The notes: generated by a model not told the origin, from the sequence alone. Positions 34,178 through 44,438 are shown, counted from the first letter of the stretch. The stretch: 64,000 nucleotides of DNA from Pseudomonas shahriarae (GCF_014268455.2 NZ_CP077085.1:5497001-5561000), one strand, 5' to 3'. Numbers and translations are program-made.

Positions 34178-36163
34178 TTACAGGAAGTACTTGAGGTTGA
34201 AACCGATGTTGTCGCGGTCGCGGATCACGTTGTTCTGGCCGCCACCAAAGAACTCGGTGTATTGCAGCTCGGCTTCCAGCTTGTTCTGGTAGTTGGCCTT
34301 GAGCCCCAGGGTGTAAGCCTTGCGTCCCTCGATGTAGTTGCCGGCCTGATAGGAGTTGCCCTTGAAGTCGTCCTTGTAGACCGCGTAGGGCGACAGGTTG
34401 ACCCCGGCGAACACGTCGTTCCAGGTGCCGTTGAACATCACTGTATAGCTGTAGGAATCACGGCTGACCTGGTCATCACGCTCACCACCAGACACATAAG
34501 AGGTGTTGCCGCTGCCCGCGTAGTAGCGGGTGCTGCCATCGTAGGCCTGGTACTTCAGGCTGCTGCCGCGCAGGTGCTCGGAGGCCAGTTCGAACACGCC
34601 GAACAGCGAGTCGAAGCTCAGGCCCGGGCCGAAGTTGTAGATGCTGCCCAGCGAGGTGTTGAAGGCCTCGACGCGCTCGGAGTTGTCGATCTGGCTGTTG
34701 AGGTTGACCATCTGCCCGCCGACATTGATGAACTGCCCGCCCGCCGCCGCGCCGGCGCCATTGGCCAGGTCGCCGATCAGGTCGTTGGTGGCGGCGATAC
34801 CAATCGGCAGGTTCGGCCGGTAGGCCAGCTCGCCAAACACCGAGGCCTTGCCCAGGGTGGTGTTGAAGCTGAAGCCATACATGCGGATGTCTTCGGCATA
34901 ACGCCGGTGCGCCTGGATATTGCCCATTACATCCACCGTCGCCAGGCCATTGGCCAAGGCCGCGGCCTGGCTGCCGGCCACCGACGACAGCATGCTGGTC
35001 AGCGCCGCCATGTCGATGCCCTTGTAGCCCGCCAGGTCTGCGGCGATGGTCGGCTCCTTGGCGTGGTAGTTGACCAGGTACAGGCCGAACTCGGTGCTGT
35101 TGAGTTCCTCGGCGATGTAGCGGAAGGCAAAGCCGTACTGGCCATCGTTGCGCGCGTTGTAGTCCTTGCCGATGGACGCCACCTTGAGGGTGTTGCCGTA
35201 GGCCGGGGTCATGCCGTTGGCATACAGCCCGGTACTGCGCAGCATGCCGCCGAACATCGGGTTGTTGCCCAGGGCGTCGTATAACCCGATGACGTTGCCG
35301 CCGATGGGCGTCGGGGTGTCGAGGGCGCTGCCGGTGAAGTTGTTGTACCCCGTGCGGCCGCCATCGGCGAACAGGTCGCTCTGGGAATAGAAGGTGCCGA
35401 CCGGGTCGATGCGGGTCTCCTTCCAGTTCCACTGATAGAAGCTCTCCATCGACAGGTTGTCGCTCAAGCCGATATTGAAGCTGATGGCTTCCACCGGCAT
35501 CAGCACTTCCTTGACCTCGGCGCCCGGCAGGCGGTACTTGGCCGCGTCCACCGGGTTGGTGGTATTGACCCCGCCGCGATAGAAAATGCCCTCGCCCCAG
35601 TTGAACACCTGGCGCCCCAGGCGCGCGGTCAGAGGCATCTGGCCAACGTCCCAGTTGCCATAGATGTAGGAGTCGAGAATCTCCACACGGCTACCGGCAA
35701 TGTCGCGGGTCTGGTCGGTGAAGTGGTCATCCTGGGGATGGCTCTGGCTGGGTTGCGACGGGCTGTTGTTGCGGTAGTAGTCGTTGCGCTTGTCCATGAT
35801 CTGGGTGTCATAGAACCCCGTGCCACGCACGAACAGCCCGTAGTTCTGATAGTTGGCTTCCAGCTCCGAAGTGATCTTGTACACCTCGGAAACCAGCCCG
35901 GTATCGAAGTTGCGATTGCCGTCGTTGGTGTTGACGTCGTCGTTGCCCTTGTCACGCCCCTGGACCCGCCACAGACGCCCATAAGACAGGGTGCTGTCGA
36001 ACGAGCCGGTGACCTGGTTGTCCAGCACGCTGAACTCCATGGCCTGCACGGTCCCGCCGCTGCACAGTTGCAACAGACCTACCAGGCCGACGCCCGCCCC
36101 AGTGGATGTGATGGACCATTTACCCTCGGATCCCGAGCCTTGCGCGCGCACTGTGGTGCTCAT
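34178..36163 (-). CDS. DUF1302 family outer-membrane beta-barrel protein
   Basis: The 661-residue protein has a long N-terminal signal-like region with a cleavage site near GTVQA-ME, then alternating beta strands through to the C-terminal strand ending NLKYFL, which is typical of outer-membrane barrels. Recognisable parts are NYQNYGLFVRGTGFYDTQI, RLGRQVFNWGEGIFYRGG and FNIGLSDNLSMESFYQWNW of DUF1302. It would be a channel or binding barrel for hydrophobic or lipid-derived substrates, paired with the DUF1329 protein. It lies 54 bases after the phospholipase gene in the same operon. Confidence 0.85.
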   Translation of the reverse strand: MSTTVRAQGSGSEGKWSITSTGAGVGLVGLLQLCSGGTVQAMEFSVLDNQVTGSFDSTLSYGRLWRVQGRDKGNDDVNTNDGNRNFDTGLVSEVYKITSELEANYQNYGLFVRGTGFYDTQIMDKRNDYYRNNSPSQPSQSHPQDDHFTDQTRDIAGSRVEILDSYIYGNWDVGQMPLTARLGRQVFNWGEGIFYRGGVNTTNPVDAAKYRLPGAEVKEVLMPVEAISFNIGLSDNLSMESFYQWNWKETRIDPVGTFYSQSDLFADGGRTGYNNFTGSALDTPTPIGGNVIGLYDALGNNPMFGGMLRSTGLYANGMTPAYGNTLKVASIGKDYNARNDGQYGFAFRYIAEELNSTEFGLYLVNYHAKEPTIAADLAGYKGIDMAALTSMLSSVAGSQAAALANGLATVDVMGNIQAHRRYAEDIRMYGFSFNTTLGKASVFGELAYRPNLPIGIAATNDLIGDLANGAGAAAGGQFINVGGQMVNLNSQIDNSERVEAFNTSLGSIYNFGPGLSFDSLFGVFELASEHLRGSSLKYQAYDGSTRYYAGSGNTSYVSGGERDDQVSRDSYSYTVMFNGTWNDVFAGVNLSPYAVYKDDFKGNSYQAGNYIEGRKAYTLGLKANYQNKLEAELQYTEFFGGGQNNVIRDRDNIGFNLKYFL

Positions 36164-36217
36164 TACCGTCTCTCCCCTGCAACCTTTTTTGTTGTTATTG
36201 CACTGCGTTGTCTGTTG

Positions 36218-37528
36218 TTACTGCGCCGGCGCCGGGCGGTCGAGACCAGCCCTGACGTAGTTGCGACTGTGGGCGCCAAAGTGGCGTAGCAACTGCACCA
36301 ACTGTTCGTTGAGCCGGGCATGGTCGTAGCGTTCGGCGGGCAACTGGTTGCCGGCACTGAAGCTCTGGGTCGCCCCGGGCGTGGTCAGCCACTGGCCGAT
36401 GGCCTCGTCGAACGCCACGGCCTGGGCATCCGCCTGGGCACTGACCACTTGGCGCAGGTAGTCCGTCGAGTAAGCCGGGTAATCGGCGTCCTGAGTGGCG
36501 TCGGCATAGGCCGTCAGCATCGGGTTATCCGCCCCCGTCAGCAGCAGGTGGCGCAGCCAGGCGAACTGGTAGCGCTCCACCTCATTGTGGCGCGTGGCGA
36601 CACGTTCGATCGCCGCCCGCTTGTCGCTGTCGTAGCCGGCCAGGGCCTTGCCTTCCATCAGCAGCATGCTGGTCAAGTCATCGCCCGGCAGAGTGGTGGC
36701 GTGATACGGCTGGGTCAGGTCCTGCAGGTAGTGCATGCCCCATCCGAGGAAGCGATAGCCCCAGTAGGGATGGCCATTGGCGAAGGCAAAACGCGCCAGA
36801 CCGAAGTACTGGTAGGCCCGCCAGTCCGGCCAGTTACGCAACAGGAAAGGCGCGGCGACATAGACCACCGCGCTCTCGTGAAAGAAGCCCATATGAAACG
36901 GCGCCTGGGAGCTGTACTGGAAGCGCGCGTCGCCAAACGACTGCACACCGAAGCCATAGAGTGCGCCGACCGCCCCTGGGTTATCGCTGAACAGGTTGAT
37001 ATCGTGGCCGTAGTCCGGCTCGTCCGCGGCGGTTGCCAGCACGGCCAGCGGCGCGACCGTCTGCCCCGGCTGCAGTTGGATAAAGCGCTGGCGATTCCAC
37101 GGCGAGAGGGTCTGTTCGACCATCACTTCGGTGGCCTTGAGCTGCGGGCGCCCAGCCAGGTCCTCGCCGGGCATGGGCTGGATCACCTGGGCCAGGTGGA
37201 TCTGTGGGTTGACCCGCAGGGCCATGAGCAAGTCCCGGCGCAGATCGGCCCCAGGCTGCGGCGCCAGACGCAGGTTGTCGGGGCGCGGCGGGTAGTCGGG
37301 AAAGTGCTTGCGGGCGAAGTTTTCCTGCTCGTCCAGCAAGGCCACCAGCCCTGGGTACTGCTCGGACACAAACTGCTCAAGGGACTCGACCGCCACCTCG
37401 GGCGCCTCGCGCAACGCGGGCAAATCCCGCAGGGCCAGGTAGCTGCCCACGCTGTGATTGGACCATGCACCGGCCCCAGGCGACAGACTGCACAGCCCCA
37501 GGCACAGCAGCAACGACGGCAACTTCAT
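36218..37528 (-). CDS. Secreted zinc-dependent phospholipase C family protein
   Basis: The 436-residue protein has a signal peptide cut after GAGA (residue 21), exposing W22 as the new N-terminus; in Bacillus cereus phospholipase C and clostridial alpha-toxin the mature N-terminal Trp binds zinc. The HYLQDLTQPYH segment reproduces the H-x3-D-x5-H zinc ligands, and HNEVE matches the later H-x3-E ligand pair. It should hydrolyse phospholipids outside the cytoplasm, giving diacylglycerol and phosphoalcohol. It sits in an operon with glycerolipid-type enzymes. S1/P1 nucleases share this fold and are the main alternative; a lipase-like activity on other phosphodiesters is also possible. Confidence 0.82.
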   Translation of the reverse strand: MKLPSLLLCLGLCSLSPGAGAWSNHSVGSYLALRDLPALREAPEVAVESLEQFVSEQYPGLVALLDEQENFARKHFPDYPPRPDNLRLAPQPGADLRRDLLMALRVNPQIHLAQVIQPMPGEDLAGRPQLKATEVMVEQTLSPWNRQRFIQLQPGQTVAPLAVLATAADEPDYGHDINLFSDNPGAVGALYGFGVQSFGDARFQYSSQAPFHMGFFHESAVVYVAAPFLLRNWPDWRAYQYFGLARFAFANGHPYWGYRFLGWGMHYLQDLTQPYHATTLPGDDLTSMLLMEGKALAGYDSDKRAAIERVATRHNEVERYQFAWLRHLLLTGADNPMLTAYADATQDADYPAYSTDYLRQVVSAQADAQAVAFDEAIGQWLTTPGATQSFSAGNQLPAERYDHARLNEQLVQLLRHFGAHSRNYVRAGLDRPAPAQ

Positions 37529-37635
37529 GGCTTTACGCTCTTTTTGTAGATGCGTTCAGCCTAACAATCCGGGTATCCCCCGACACTGTCCGATCTTGCC
37601 AAAACGACTCTCCAATAGCGCCATACAGCCTGGGC

Positions 37636-39225
37636 CTACGCCGGGTAGCCGGTAATCTCGCGAATGCTCTGGTACAGCGGCTTGAGCTGGCGATACATGT
37701 GCAGGTAGACCTCGCGGTACAAGCGGTCGTACATCTGTTGCGCCTCGGGCTGGGGCATGAACACCTCGGCGGTGCGGGTCATGGCGGCGATGGCGGTATC
37801 GAAGTCCGGGTACAGCCCAAGCCCCACCGCACAGGCAATCGCCGCCCCCAGCCCGGACGCCTCGTAGACATGCGGACGCTCGGCGGGCAGGCCGAAGATA
37901 TCGGCGGTCAGTTGCATCGCCGCGTCGCTCTGGGAACCGCCACCGGCCACGCGCAAGCGCTTGATCGACAGTTTCGACCGGCGCTCGATACGCTCCTTGC
38001 CCTGGCGCAAGGCATAGGCCAGCCCCTCGAGGATCGCCCGGTAGATATGGGCACGGGTGTGCACGTCGCCAAAGCCGATCATCGCGCCCTTGGCCTCTAC
38101 ACCCGGCTCGCGGATGCCCGGCGACCAGTAGGGTTGCAGGGTCAGGCCCATGGAGCCGGGCGGCACCGCGTTGACCAGCGCATCGAACAGTTGCTCCGGT
38201 TCCAGGCCCTGCTCCCGGGCCTGCTGCATTTCCCGCAGGCCGAACTCGTTCTTGAACCAGCTGACCATCCAGTAGCCGCGATAGATCATCACTTCGCAGT
38301 TGTAGTGATCGGGGATCGCCGCCGGATACGGCGGGATCAGCGGCACTATCTCCAGGTAGCGCGAGCGGGTAGTGGTGATGGTCGCCGTGGTGCCGTAGGA
38401 CAGGCACGCGGTCGTCGCCTCCACCACGCCGGAACCGAGCACCTCGCAGGCCTTGTCGGAGCCGGCGGCAATCAGTGGCAGGCCCTCGGGGATCCCGGTG
38501 TGGCGGCTGGCCTCGGCGGTGATGCGGCCCAGTTCTTCTCCTGGCTTATACAGGCGCGGCAACTGCTGCGCACGCACCGCCAGGGCCTGCCATTTCCAGT
38601 CCCGGGGCGCGGCCCAGCGCAGGTGCTTGAAGTCGAAGGGCAAGTAGCCCACGCAGCACCCCACCGAGTCGACAAAACGCCCGGTCAGGCGATGGCTGAG
38701 AAAGCCCGAGAGCAGCAGGAACTTGTCGGTGGCGGCCCAGATATCCGGCTGATGCTGGGCGATCCAGTTGGCCTCGGCCTGGGCGCGAAAATAGTCCACC
38801 GTGGCCTCGGCGCCGATCAACTTGAACAGCCAGCCCCACGGGCCCTTGATCCCGCCCTCGGGCTCGCACTGACGCTGGTCGAGCCAGAGGATCGCCGGGC
38901 GCAAGGCCTGGCCCTGGGCATCGACATTGATCAAGGTGCCGCGCTGGGTGGTCAGGGACACGCCACGGATCAGGCTGCGGTCGATGCCGGTCTGCGCCCA
39001 CAACTGCTGGCAGGCTTCGCCCAGTTTGCGCCAGTAGTAATCCGGATCCTGCTCGGCCCAGCCGGGCTGCGTGGAGTAGTAGGCCTGCAACTCGACCTTG
39101 CCTTTGCCCAGCAGATTGCCCTGCAAGTCGAACAACAGCGCGCGGACACTCTGGGTGCCGTTGTCGATCGCCAGCACATAGTGTTTGTCGGGGGAATTGT
39201 TATCCACGAAGCTCTCTTTATTCAT
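37636..39225 (-). CDS. FGGY-family carbohydrate kinase, glycerol-kinase-like
   Basis: The 529-residue protein has the actin-fold phosphate-1 motif [17 protein letters not shown] and a second ATP site around [23 protein letters not shown]. Central [14 protein letters not shown] and [18 protein letters not shown] are typical of the FGGY family. It phosphorylates a polyol or sugar; the neighbouring GlpD-like and AGPS-like genes suggest a glycerol-derived substrate such as glycerol, alkylglycerol or dihydroxyacetone. It is not the main glpK, whose usual neighbour glpF is absent. I chose ATG 39225 (MNKESF), ten bases after the dehydrogenase gene; the longer frame is unlike the family. Confidence 0.85.
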   Translation of the reverse strand: MNKESFVDNNSPDKHYVLAIDNGTQSVRALLFDLQGNLLGKGKVELQAYYSTQPGWAEQDPDYYWRKLGEACQQLWAQTGIDRSLIRGVSLTTQRGTLINVDAQGQALRPAILWLDQRQCEPEGGIKGPWGWLFKLIGAEATVDYFRAQAEANWIAQHQPDIWAATDKFLLLSGFLSHRLTGRFVDSVGCCVGYLPFDFKHLRWAAPRDWKWQALAVRAQQLPRLYKPGEELGRITAEASRHTGIPEGLPLIAAGSDKACEVLGSGVVEATTACLSYGTTATITTTRSRYLEIVPLIPPYPAAIPDHYNCEVMIYRGYWMVSWFKNEFGLREMQQAREQGLEPEQLFDALVNAVPPGSMGLTLQPYWSPGIREPGVEAKGAMIGFGDVHTRAHIYRAILEGLAYALRQGKERIERRSKLSIKRLRVAGGGSQSDAAMQLTADIFGLPAERPHVYEASGLGAAIACAVGLGLYPDFDTAIAAMTRTAEVFMPQPEAQQMYDRLYREVYLHMYRQLKPLYQSIREITGYPA

Positions 39226-39235
39226 GACGCGCTCT

Positions 39236-40825
39236 TCAGATCGAGGCGGACGGGACGCTGTGATGGCGTTGCCAGAGTTGCAGGTAGCGCTGCTGTTCCT
39301 GTTCCCAGCGCGTGTCGTCCCAGCCCAGGCGCGGCTGACATAGCCGGCGGATGTCTGGCAGGTAGTGAGCGGCGCCGTCGGGCAGTAGCAACCCCAGACG
39401 GGTGCGGCGCAACAACAGGTCGTCCAGGTGCAGGACCATCTCGGCCTCGGCGGCAAACGCCAGCTCCGCCCACAAGGTATCGCTGGCGCCGACACACTCG
39501 CTGCCCAGGCTGCGTATCAGCCGGGCCAAACGTGGCAGGTCACGGCCATGGCGCCCGGCCAGACGCCGCAGGCCGGCGGCGCTCAGCCCAGGAATCGCCT
39601 GCAGCGGCACGGCCTGGAACACTGGCGCGCCGTCATCCTCCAGGGTCTTCCCGAGCATCCCGGCACAGGCCCGCAACACCTCGATGGCCTGGGGCCTGAA
39701 GGTGGTCAGCTTGCCCCCCGCCAACGTCACGCAGCCCGGCTCCTGCCACAGCACATGCTCGCGGGTTTCATTGGAGGGCTTGGCCTGGGAGTCTGCGGCG
39801 CCCACCACCGGGCGCACCCCGGACCAGGTGCACAGCACGTCCGCCGCCGTTACCTCGGCCTGGGGAAATGGCTGGGCGCAGGCCTCCAGCAGGTAGTCGA
39901 GTTCTTCGCGGGTAATGCTCGCCCCGAGGTCCAGGTCCTCGCGATGATCCAGGTCGGTGGTGCCCACCACAGTGGCCCCTTCCCAGGGAAAGACGAATAC
40001 CGGGCGACCGTCGCGCCGATGCATGAAACTGAAGGCGTGGGCCACCGGCAAGCGCCAGCCCGGCAACAACAAGTGGCTGCCTCGCAAGGGCCGCAACTGC
40101 CGCTGCCCACCACCCGGTTGCAGGCGTTCAGCCCAGGCGCCGGTGGCCACTGCCAGCACCGCGCAACGCACTTGCATAACGGCAGCGCCTTGCGTGTCCT
40201 CGACCTCGACCCCACACACCCGCCCGCCCTCGCGCAGCAACTGGCGCACCCGCAGGCCGTTCAGCGCCCAGGCGCCATCGGCGCGGGCCTCGGCCAACAC
40301 ACGCATGACCAGGCGCGCATCGTCGGTCAGCGCATCGCGAAACTGCGAAGCCCCCAGCAGCCCCGGCTCCATCAACCCCGGCGCCAGGTAGCGCAGTTGC
40401 GCAGGTTTATGAAACTGGCGGCTGCGACAACCGGCCAGGGCGTCATACAGGCGCAGCAAGCCGCCGAAGACCCGCGGTCCGGGGAACCCGCCGCGATAGT
40501 GCGGCATCAGGAAACTCAAGGGCTCCACCAACCCCGGTGCTTCGCCCATCAGGCGCTGGCGCTCGCGTACCGAATCACGGGCCAGGCGCCACTGGCCCTT
40601 GGCGATGTAGCGCAGGCCGCCATGGACCATTTTCGACGAGCGGCTGGAGGTGCCCCAGGCAAAATCCCGTTGCTCCAACAGCAGGCAGCGCCAACCGCGC
40701 CGGGCCGCCTCGCGCAGGATCCCGGCGCCGCTGATACCACCGCCAATCACGATCAAGTCCCAGGTTTCATTCGCCAGTTGCGGCAGCACGGCCGCGCGCC
40801 ACTGGGCATTCCAGTCATCGCTCAT
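39236..40825 (-). CDS. FAD-dependent glycerol-3-phosphate dehydrogenase/oxidase-like protein
   Basis: The 529-residue protein starts with the FAD motif [21 protein letters not shown] and continues with [21 protein letters not shown], an exact match in style to the GlpD family, followed by [16 protein letters not shown] and SGVRPVV. GlpD oxidises glycerol-3-phosphate to dihydroxyacetone phosphate and passes electrons to quinone at the membrane. It lies between the AGPS-like and kinase genes with 4- and 10-base gaps. This is probably a second, specialised copy, since the usual glpFKRD genes are not here. Confidence 0.88.
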   Translation of the reverse strand: MSDDWNAQWRAAVLPQLANETWDLIVIGGGISGAGILREAARRGWRCLLLEQRDFAWGTSSRSSKMVHGGLRYIAKGQWRLARDSVRERQRLMGEAPGLVEPLSFLMPHYRGGFPGPRVFGGLLRLYDALAGCRSRQFHKPAQLRYLAPGLMEPGLLGASQFRDALTDDARLVMRVLAEARADGAWALNGLRVRQLLREGGRVCGVEVEDTQGAAVMQVRCAVLAVATGAWAERLQPGGGQRQLRPLRGSHLLLPGWRLPVAHAFSFMHRRDGRPVFVFPWEGATVVGTTDLDHREDLDLGASITREELDYLLEACAQPFPQAEVTAADVLCTWSGVRPVVGAADSQAKPSNETREHVLWQEPGCVTLAGGKLTTFRPQAIEVLRACAGMLGKTLEDDGAPVFQAVPLQAIPGLSAAGLRRLAGRHGRDLPRLARLIRSLGSECVGASDTLWAELAFAAEAEMVLHLDDLLLRRTRLGLLLPDGAAHYLPDIRRLCQPRLGWDDTRWEQEQQRYLQLWQRHHSVPSASI

Positions 40826-40829
40826 GGGC

Positions 40830-42425
40830 CTAGTCTTCCAGCAGGGTGCCGGGGTTCAGACGCCCGGCCGGATCGAAATGCCGGCTCAGGCTGTGCAGCG
40901 CAGCCATCGCCAGTTCGCCCTTCTCCCTCGGCAGGTAGGGCGCGTGGTCCTTGCCCACGCCATGCTGGTGGCTGATGGTGCCGTGGTTGTCGACGATGGT
41001 GCGGCTGGCCGCCTGCTTCAGGGCCTTCCAGCGCTCCAGGGTGGCCGGGTAGTCCGTCGCCGGGCGGAACACGTAGCTGGTGTAAATGCTCGAACCTTCG
41101 CCATAGACATGGGACAGGTGGGTAAACACATGGACCCGCTCGCCCTCGGCCGCCAGGCAGTCACGCAGGCTGGCCTCGATCGCGTGCAACAAGGCGTCGA
41201 CATGGCACCAGTCGGTCGCAGTCTCCAGGGTGTCGACCACGTAGCCGGCATTCCAGAGATTCTCCCGCAGGTAGGGGAAGCGAAAACGGTTCTGTTGCCA
41301 TTTCTTGCCCAGCAGGGTGCCGGTGAACACCCCGCCAAAAGCCTTGAGGTGCTGGCGCGCCTGGCGCAACGACAAGGCATTCTGCCGACGATTGCCGGTG
41401 ACGCCGAAAGTCAGCAGGCATTTGCCCTCGCCAGCCCCGCGCAGTGCCAGGTAGCGCTCCAGCCAGGCGATTTGATGGGGATGGCCAGCCAGCGCCAGTT
41501 GGGTCTGGGTTTCCATGGCATTCGACAGACGCAGCATCGACAGCGGCACCCGTGCCTGCACCAGCCGGCGGATCGCCTGCAGGGCCTGGGGCCAGTCGGG
41601 CAGGAACACGCCATAGAAGCGCTCGTCCTCGGGCAGCGCGCTGACCCGGACCTTGACCGTGGAAATGATGCCGAAGCGCCCTTCGCTGCCCAACACCATT
41701 TCCCGCAGGTCAGGGCCGGCGGCCGAGGCCGGGAAACTCGGGATTTCCAGGGGCCCGGCGAACGTTTCCAGGGTGCCGCCGGCGAACAGTTGCTCGATCC
41801 GCCCATAGCGCAGCGATTGCTGGCCGCTCGAGCGGCTGGCCACCCAGCCGCCCAGGGTCGACAACTCCCAGGACTGCGGGAAGTGCCCCAGGGTGTAGCC
41901 TTTGGCACGCAACTGGCTCTCCACCTGGGGGCCACTGGCACCGGGGCCGAACGTGGCGATCAGGCTTTGTTCGTCGAGGTCGAGCAGGCGGTTCATGTGG
42001 GCCAGGGACACCGTCAGCACCGGGCGCGTGGACGCCGGCGGGTTGATATGTCCGGCCACGGACGTGCCACCGCCATAGGGAATCAGGCACAGGTCGGCAC
42101 TGTCGGCCAGGGCCAGCAACTGGCGGATCTGCTCGACAGTTTCCGGCAGGGCCACAGCATCCGGGTACCGACCCAGGGCACCTTCACGCAGGGCCAGCCA
42201 GTCCGGCAGGCTCTGACCGCGGGCATGCATCAGGCGGTCCTGGGGCTCGATGCTGTAAAGCGCGTGGGGCGCCAGCCGCGACGCGGGCACTGCGGCCAGG
42301 GCACTGTCCAGGCTGGCGTCCGGCAGGGTGTGCCCGTCGCCCAATCGCTCGCGCAGAAACGCTGCGCCATGGGCGGGCATCTCCATCTGCGTGGTTTCTT
42401 CGCCCCAGCCGTTCCAGCGTCGCAT
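40830..42425 (-). CDS. FAD-binding oxidase, alkyldihydroxyacetonephosphate synthase (AGPS)-like
   Basis: The 531-residue protein has a PCMH-type FAD domain (LCLIPYGGGTSVAGHI, TLGGWVASRSSGQQSLRYG, GSEGRFGIIS) and a C-terminal substrate domain ending ISHQHGVGKDHAPYLPREKG and FDPAGRLNPGTLL. The N-terminal MRRWNGWG and the HQHGVGK histidines are characteristic of AGPS, the flavoenzyme that makes the ether bond of ether lipids from acyl-DHAP and a fatty alcohol. Bacterial relatives may act in the reverse direction or on other substrates. It heads the operon, with GGGAG before ATG 42425. Confidence 0.85.
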   Translation of the reverse strand: MRRWNGWGEETTQMEMPAHGAAFLRERLGDGHTLPDASLDSALAAVPASRLAPHALYSIEPQDRLMHARGQSLPDWLALREGALGRYPDAVALPETVEQIRQLLALADSADLCLIPYGGGTSVAGHINPPASTRPVLTVSLAHMNRLLDLDEQSLIATFGPGASGPQVESQLRAKGYTLGHFPQSWELSTLGGWVASRSSGQQSLRYGRIEQLFAGGTLETFAGPLEIPSFPASAAGPDLREMVLGSEGRFGIISTVKVRVSALPEDERFYGVFLPDWPQALQAIRRLVQARVPLSMLRLSNAMETQTQLALAGHPHQIAWLERYLALRGAGEGKCLLTFGVTGNRRQNALSLRQARQHLKAFGGVFTGTLLGKKWQQNRFRFPYLRENLWNAGYVVDTLETATDWCHVDALLHAIEASLRDCLAAEGERVHVFTHLSHVYGEGSSIYTSYVFRPATDYPATLERWKALKQAASRTIVDNHGTISHQHGVGKDHAPYLPREKGELAMAALHSLSRHFDPAGRLNPGTLLED

Positions 42426-42653
42426 GCCTGTTTCTCCCAGCAGATCTTGTGATTTTCAGTGCTCCCATACTAAACAGCCGGCGCGGGCTGTCACGGTCGC
42501 ATCGGGACAGATGGAGTAGCCAATTGGGTCACTCGCTGTATTACCGGATGTATCCACGGGAGCATTTACTTTAGTCACGATTTCAAATTACCTTGCGTGC
42601 CATCGACGCGCGCAAGGCACTGCCGCCGGCAACACCCCGCCAGGAACCCGATC

Positions 42654-43673
42654 ATGCAGACACTCGGCTCTACCTCCGTCCCTCCTCTGCTGAAGTACCT
42701 GCGCCATGCCGAACAGCTCGGCGTGGCAACCGCCCCCGCACTGGAGGCGGCCGGGATCACTGCCGGCCAACTGGACGACAACAGCCTGCGCCTGCCTGTG
42801 GAAGCCCACGAACGCCTGCTGGAGTATTTCTGCGAACATTCCGGGGACCTGCTGTTCGGGCTCAATTCAGCGCGCTTCGTGTTGCCCAACTCGTGGAGCG
42901 TGCTCGGCTACATCACCATGAACTGCGCGACCCTGGGCGAGGCAATGAACCGCATCATGCCGTTCGAAAAACTGGTGGGCGACATGGGCACCAGCCGCGC
43001 CGAAATGGTCCATGACCAAGTACGCCTGATCTGGAACTGCCGCCACCAGCAGCCGCGCATCCGCCGGCATATGGTGGAGAACGTGCTGGCGTCCTGGCTG
43101 GTGTATGCCCGCTGGATCGCCGACACCGAACTGTCGCCAAGCCAGGTGTTGCTCGAACACCCATTGCCGGACGGCGCGCAGCTCAGCCAATACGAGGACT
43201 TCTTCGGTTGCCCGGTGCTGTTCGAGCAACCCTGCTCCGCCCTGGTGGCGCCCTTGAGCTACCTGCAAACGCCCCTGCGCCAGGCCGATGCGCAATTGCT
43301 GCGCACCCTGGAAGAACATGCCCTGGCCCTGATGGCCTCGCTGGACGATTCAAGCCTGGCGCTGCGGGTGAAAAACGCCCTGCGCCAGTTGCTCAAGGAA
43401 GGCCTGCCGCGCAAAGAACAGGTGGCCGAACAGTTCGCCATGTCGGTGCGCACCCTGCAACGCCAACTGCAGCAGGCCGGCACGTCCTACCAGCAGATCC
43501 TCGACGACCTGCGCCAGGAACTGGCCGAGCACTACCTGCTGCACAGCGACCTGCCGATCCAGGACATCGCCCAATACCTGGGCTTCACCGAACCCCGCTC
43601 GTTCCACCGCACCTTCAAGAGCCGCACCGGTGTGCCGCCGGGCGAGTATCGGCAGACCCATCGGGGCAGTTAG
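42654..43673 (+). CDS. AraC family regulator with arabinose-binding-like N-terminal domain
   Basis: The 339-residue protein has a large N-terminal domain (about 1-220) of the Arabinose_bd/OruR type and a C-terminal AraC pair of helix-turn-helix motifs: KEQVAEQFAMSVRTLQRQLQQAGTSYQ and LPIQDIAQYLGFTEPRSFHRTFKSRTGVPPGEYR. It is divergent from the AGPS-GlpD-kinase-phospholipase-DUF1302/1329 operon across a 228-base region and is the likely regulator. Related proteins in Pseudomonas control ornithine, lipid or quorum genes. AGGA stands before ATG 42654; a longer frame start at 42597 is not supported by a ribosome site. Confidence 0.88.
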   Translation: MQTLGSTSVPPLLKYLRHAEQLGVATAPALEAAGITAGQLDDNSLRLPVEAHERLLEYFCEHSGDLLFGLNSARFVLPNSWSVLGYITMNCATLGEAMNRIMPFEKLVGDMGTSRAEMVHDQVRLIWNCRHQQPRIRRHMVENVLASWLVYARWIADTELSPSQVLLEHPLPDGAQLSQYEDFFGCPVLFEQPCSALVAPLSYLQTPLRQADAQLLRTLEEHALALMASLDDSSLALRVKNALRQLLKEGLPRKEQVAEQFAMSVRTLQRQLQQAGTSYQQILDDLRQELAEHYLLHSDLPIQDIAQYLGFTEPRSFHRTFKSRTGVPPGEYRQTHRGS

Positions 43674-43745
43674 GGTTTGGGGGACTGCATTTCAGGTCCC
43701 GACCAAACAGAGTGAACCCGGTATTCAACACAACGAAGATCAAAT

Positions 43746-43771
43746 ATGGGAGCTGGCTTGCCTGCGATAGC
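43746..43771. repeat. Single REP-like element
   Basis: ATGGGAGCTGGCTTGCCTGCGATAGC is a single half of the REP hairpin seen elsewhere in the window; no partner arm is close by. It lies between the AraC gene and the quinone-reductase gene. Confidence 0.6.
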
Positions 43772-43856
43772 GCCCGATCAGGCCATTCCTGGGTACTTGA
43801 CTCTCCCCCTAGGGTCACACGCCATCCTGCGGGCCCGACCTCAGGACTCCCCACCC

Positions 43857-44426
43857 ATGACCCGCCGCATCCTGCTCATTCTTGGCCACCCCGCCAGCAC
43901 CAGTTTCTGCTACGCCTTAGCCTCTGCCTATCGCGAATCAGCCAGCCGCGCCGGCCACGAAGTGCGCACCTTGTATCTGGGCGAGTTGAGCTTCGATCCT
44001 GTCCTGCACCACGGTTACGCTCAGGTACAAGCCTTGGAGCCGGACTTGCTCATGGCGCAATCCGACATCCTTTGGGCCGATCATCTGACGTTTATTTTCC
44101 CTATCTGGTGGGGGGGAATTCCAGCATTGATGAAAGGCTTCATCGACCGCGTGTTCCTGCCCGGTTTCGCCTTCAAATACCGCAAGGGCAAAGCATTCCC
44201 CGACAAGCTCTTGAAGGGCCGTACCGCCCATCTGCTGGTGGCCCTGGATACGCCGCCGTGGTATTACCGCTGGTTCTACCACATGCCCGGCCTGCACCAG
44301 ATGCGCAAGACCACCCTTGAGTTGTGTGGTATCAAGCCGATCAAGACAATCATGTTCGGGCCTGTGCTGGGCTCTACTGCGGCGCAGCGCGACAAGTGGC
44401 TGAAAAAGGCTGGCACACTCTTTTAG
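43857..44426 (+). CDS. NAD(P)H:quinone reductase / KefF-like flavodoxin-fold protein
   Basis: The 189-residue protein has the flavodoxin-fold start RRILLILGHPASTSFCYALASAYRE, the FMN/FAD site TFIFPIWWGGIPALMKGFIDRVF and a C-terminal helix ending QRDKWLKKAGTLF. It matches the NQO1/KefF/MdaB family of two-electron quinone reductases in the cytoplasm. It is followed 12 bases later by a MerR-type regulator, which probably controls it. I chose ATG 43857 (MTRRIL) with AGGA upstream; the longer frame start begins inside a REP element. Confidence 0.88.
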   Translation: MTRRILLILGHPASTSFCYALASAYRESASRAGHEVRTLYLGELSFDPVLHHGYAQVQALEPDLLMAQSDILWADHLTFIFPIWWGGIPALMKGFIDRVFLPGFAFKYRKGKAFPDKLLKGRTAHLLVALDTPPWYYRWFYHMPGLHQMRKTTLELCGIKPIKTIMFGPVLGSTAAQRDKWLKKAGTLF

Positions 44427-44438
44427 GAATGGATCTGC

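Noticed and set aside
32876..35284. Plus-strand frame of about 800 residues opposite the DUF1329 and DUF1302 genes
   Set aside because: Composition is Gln/His/Arg/Val-rich as expected of an antisense shadow, and the minus strand carries recognisable families.
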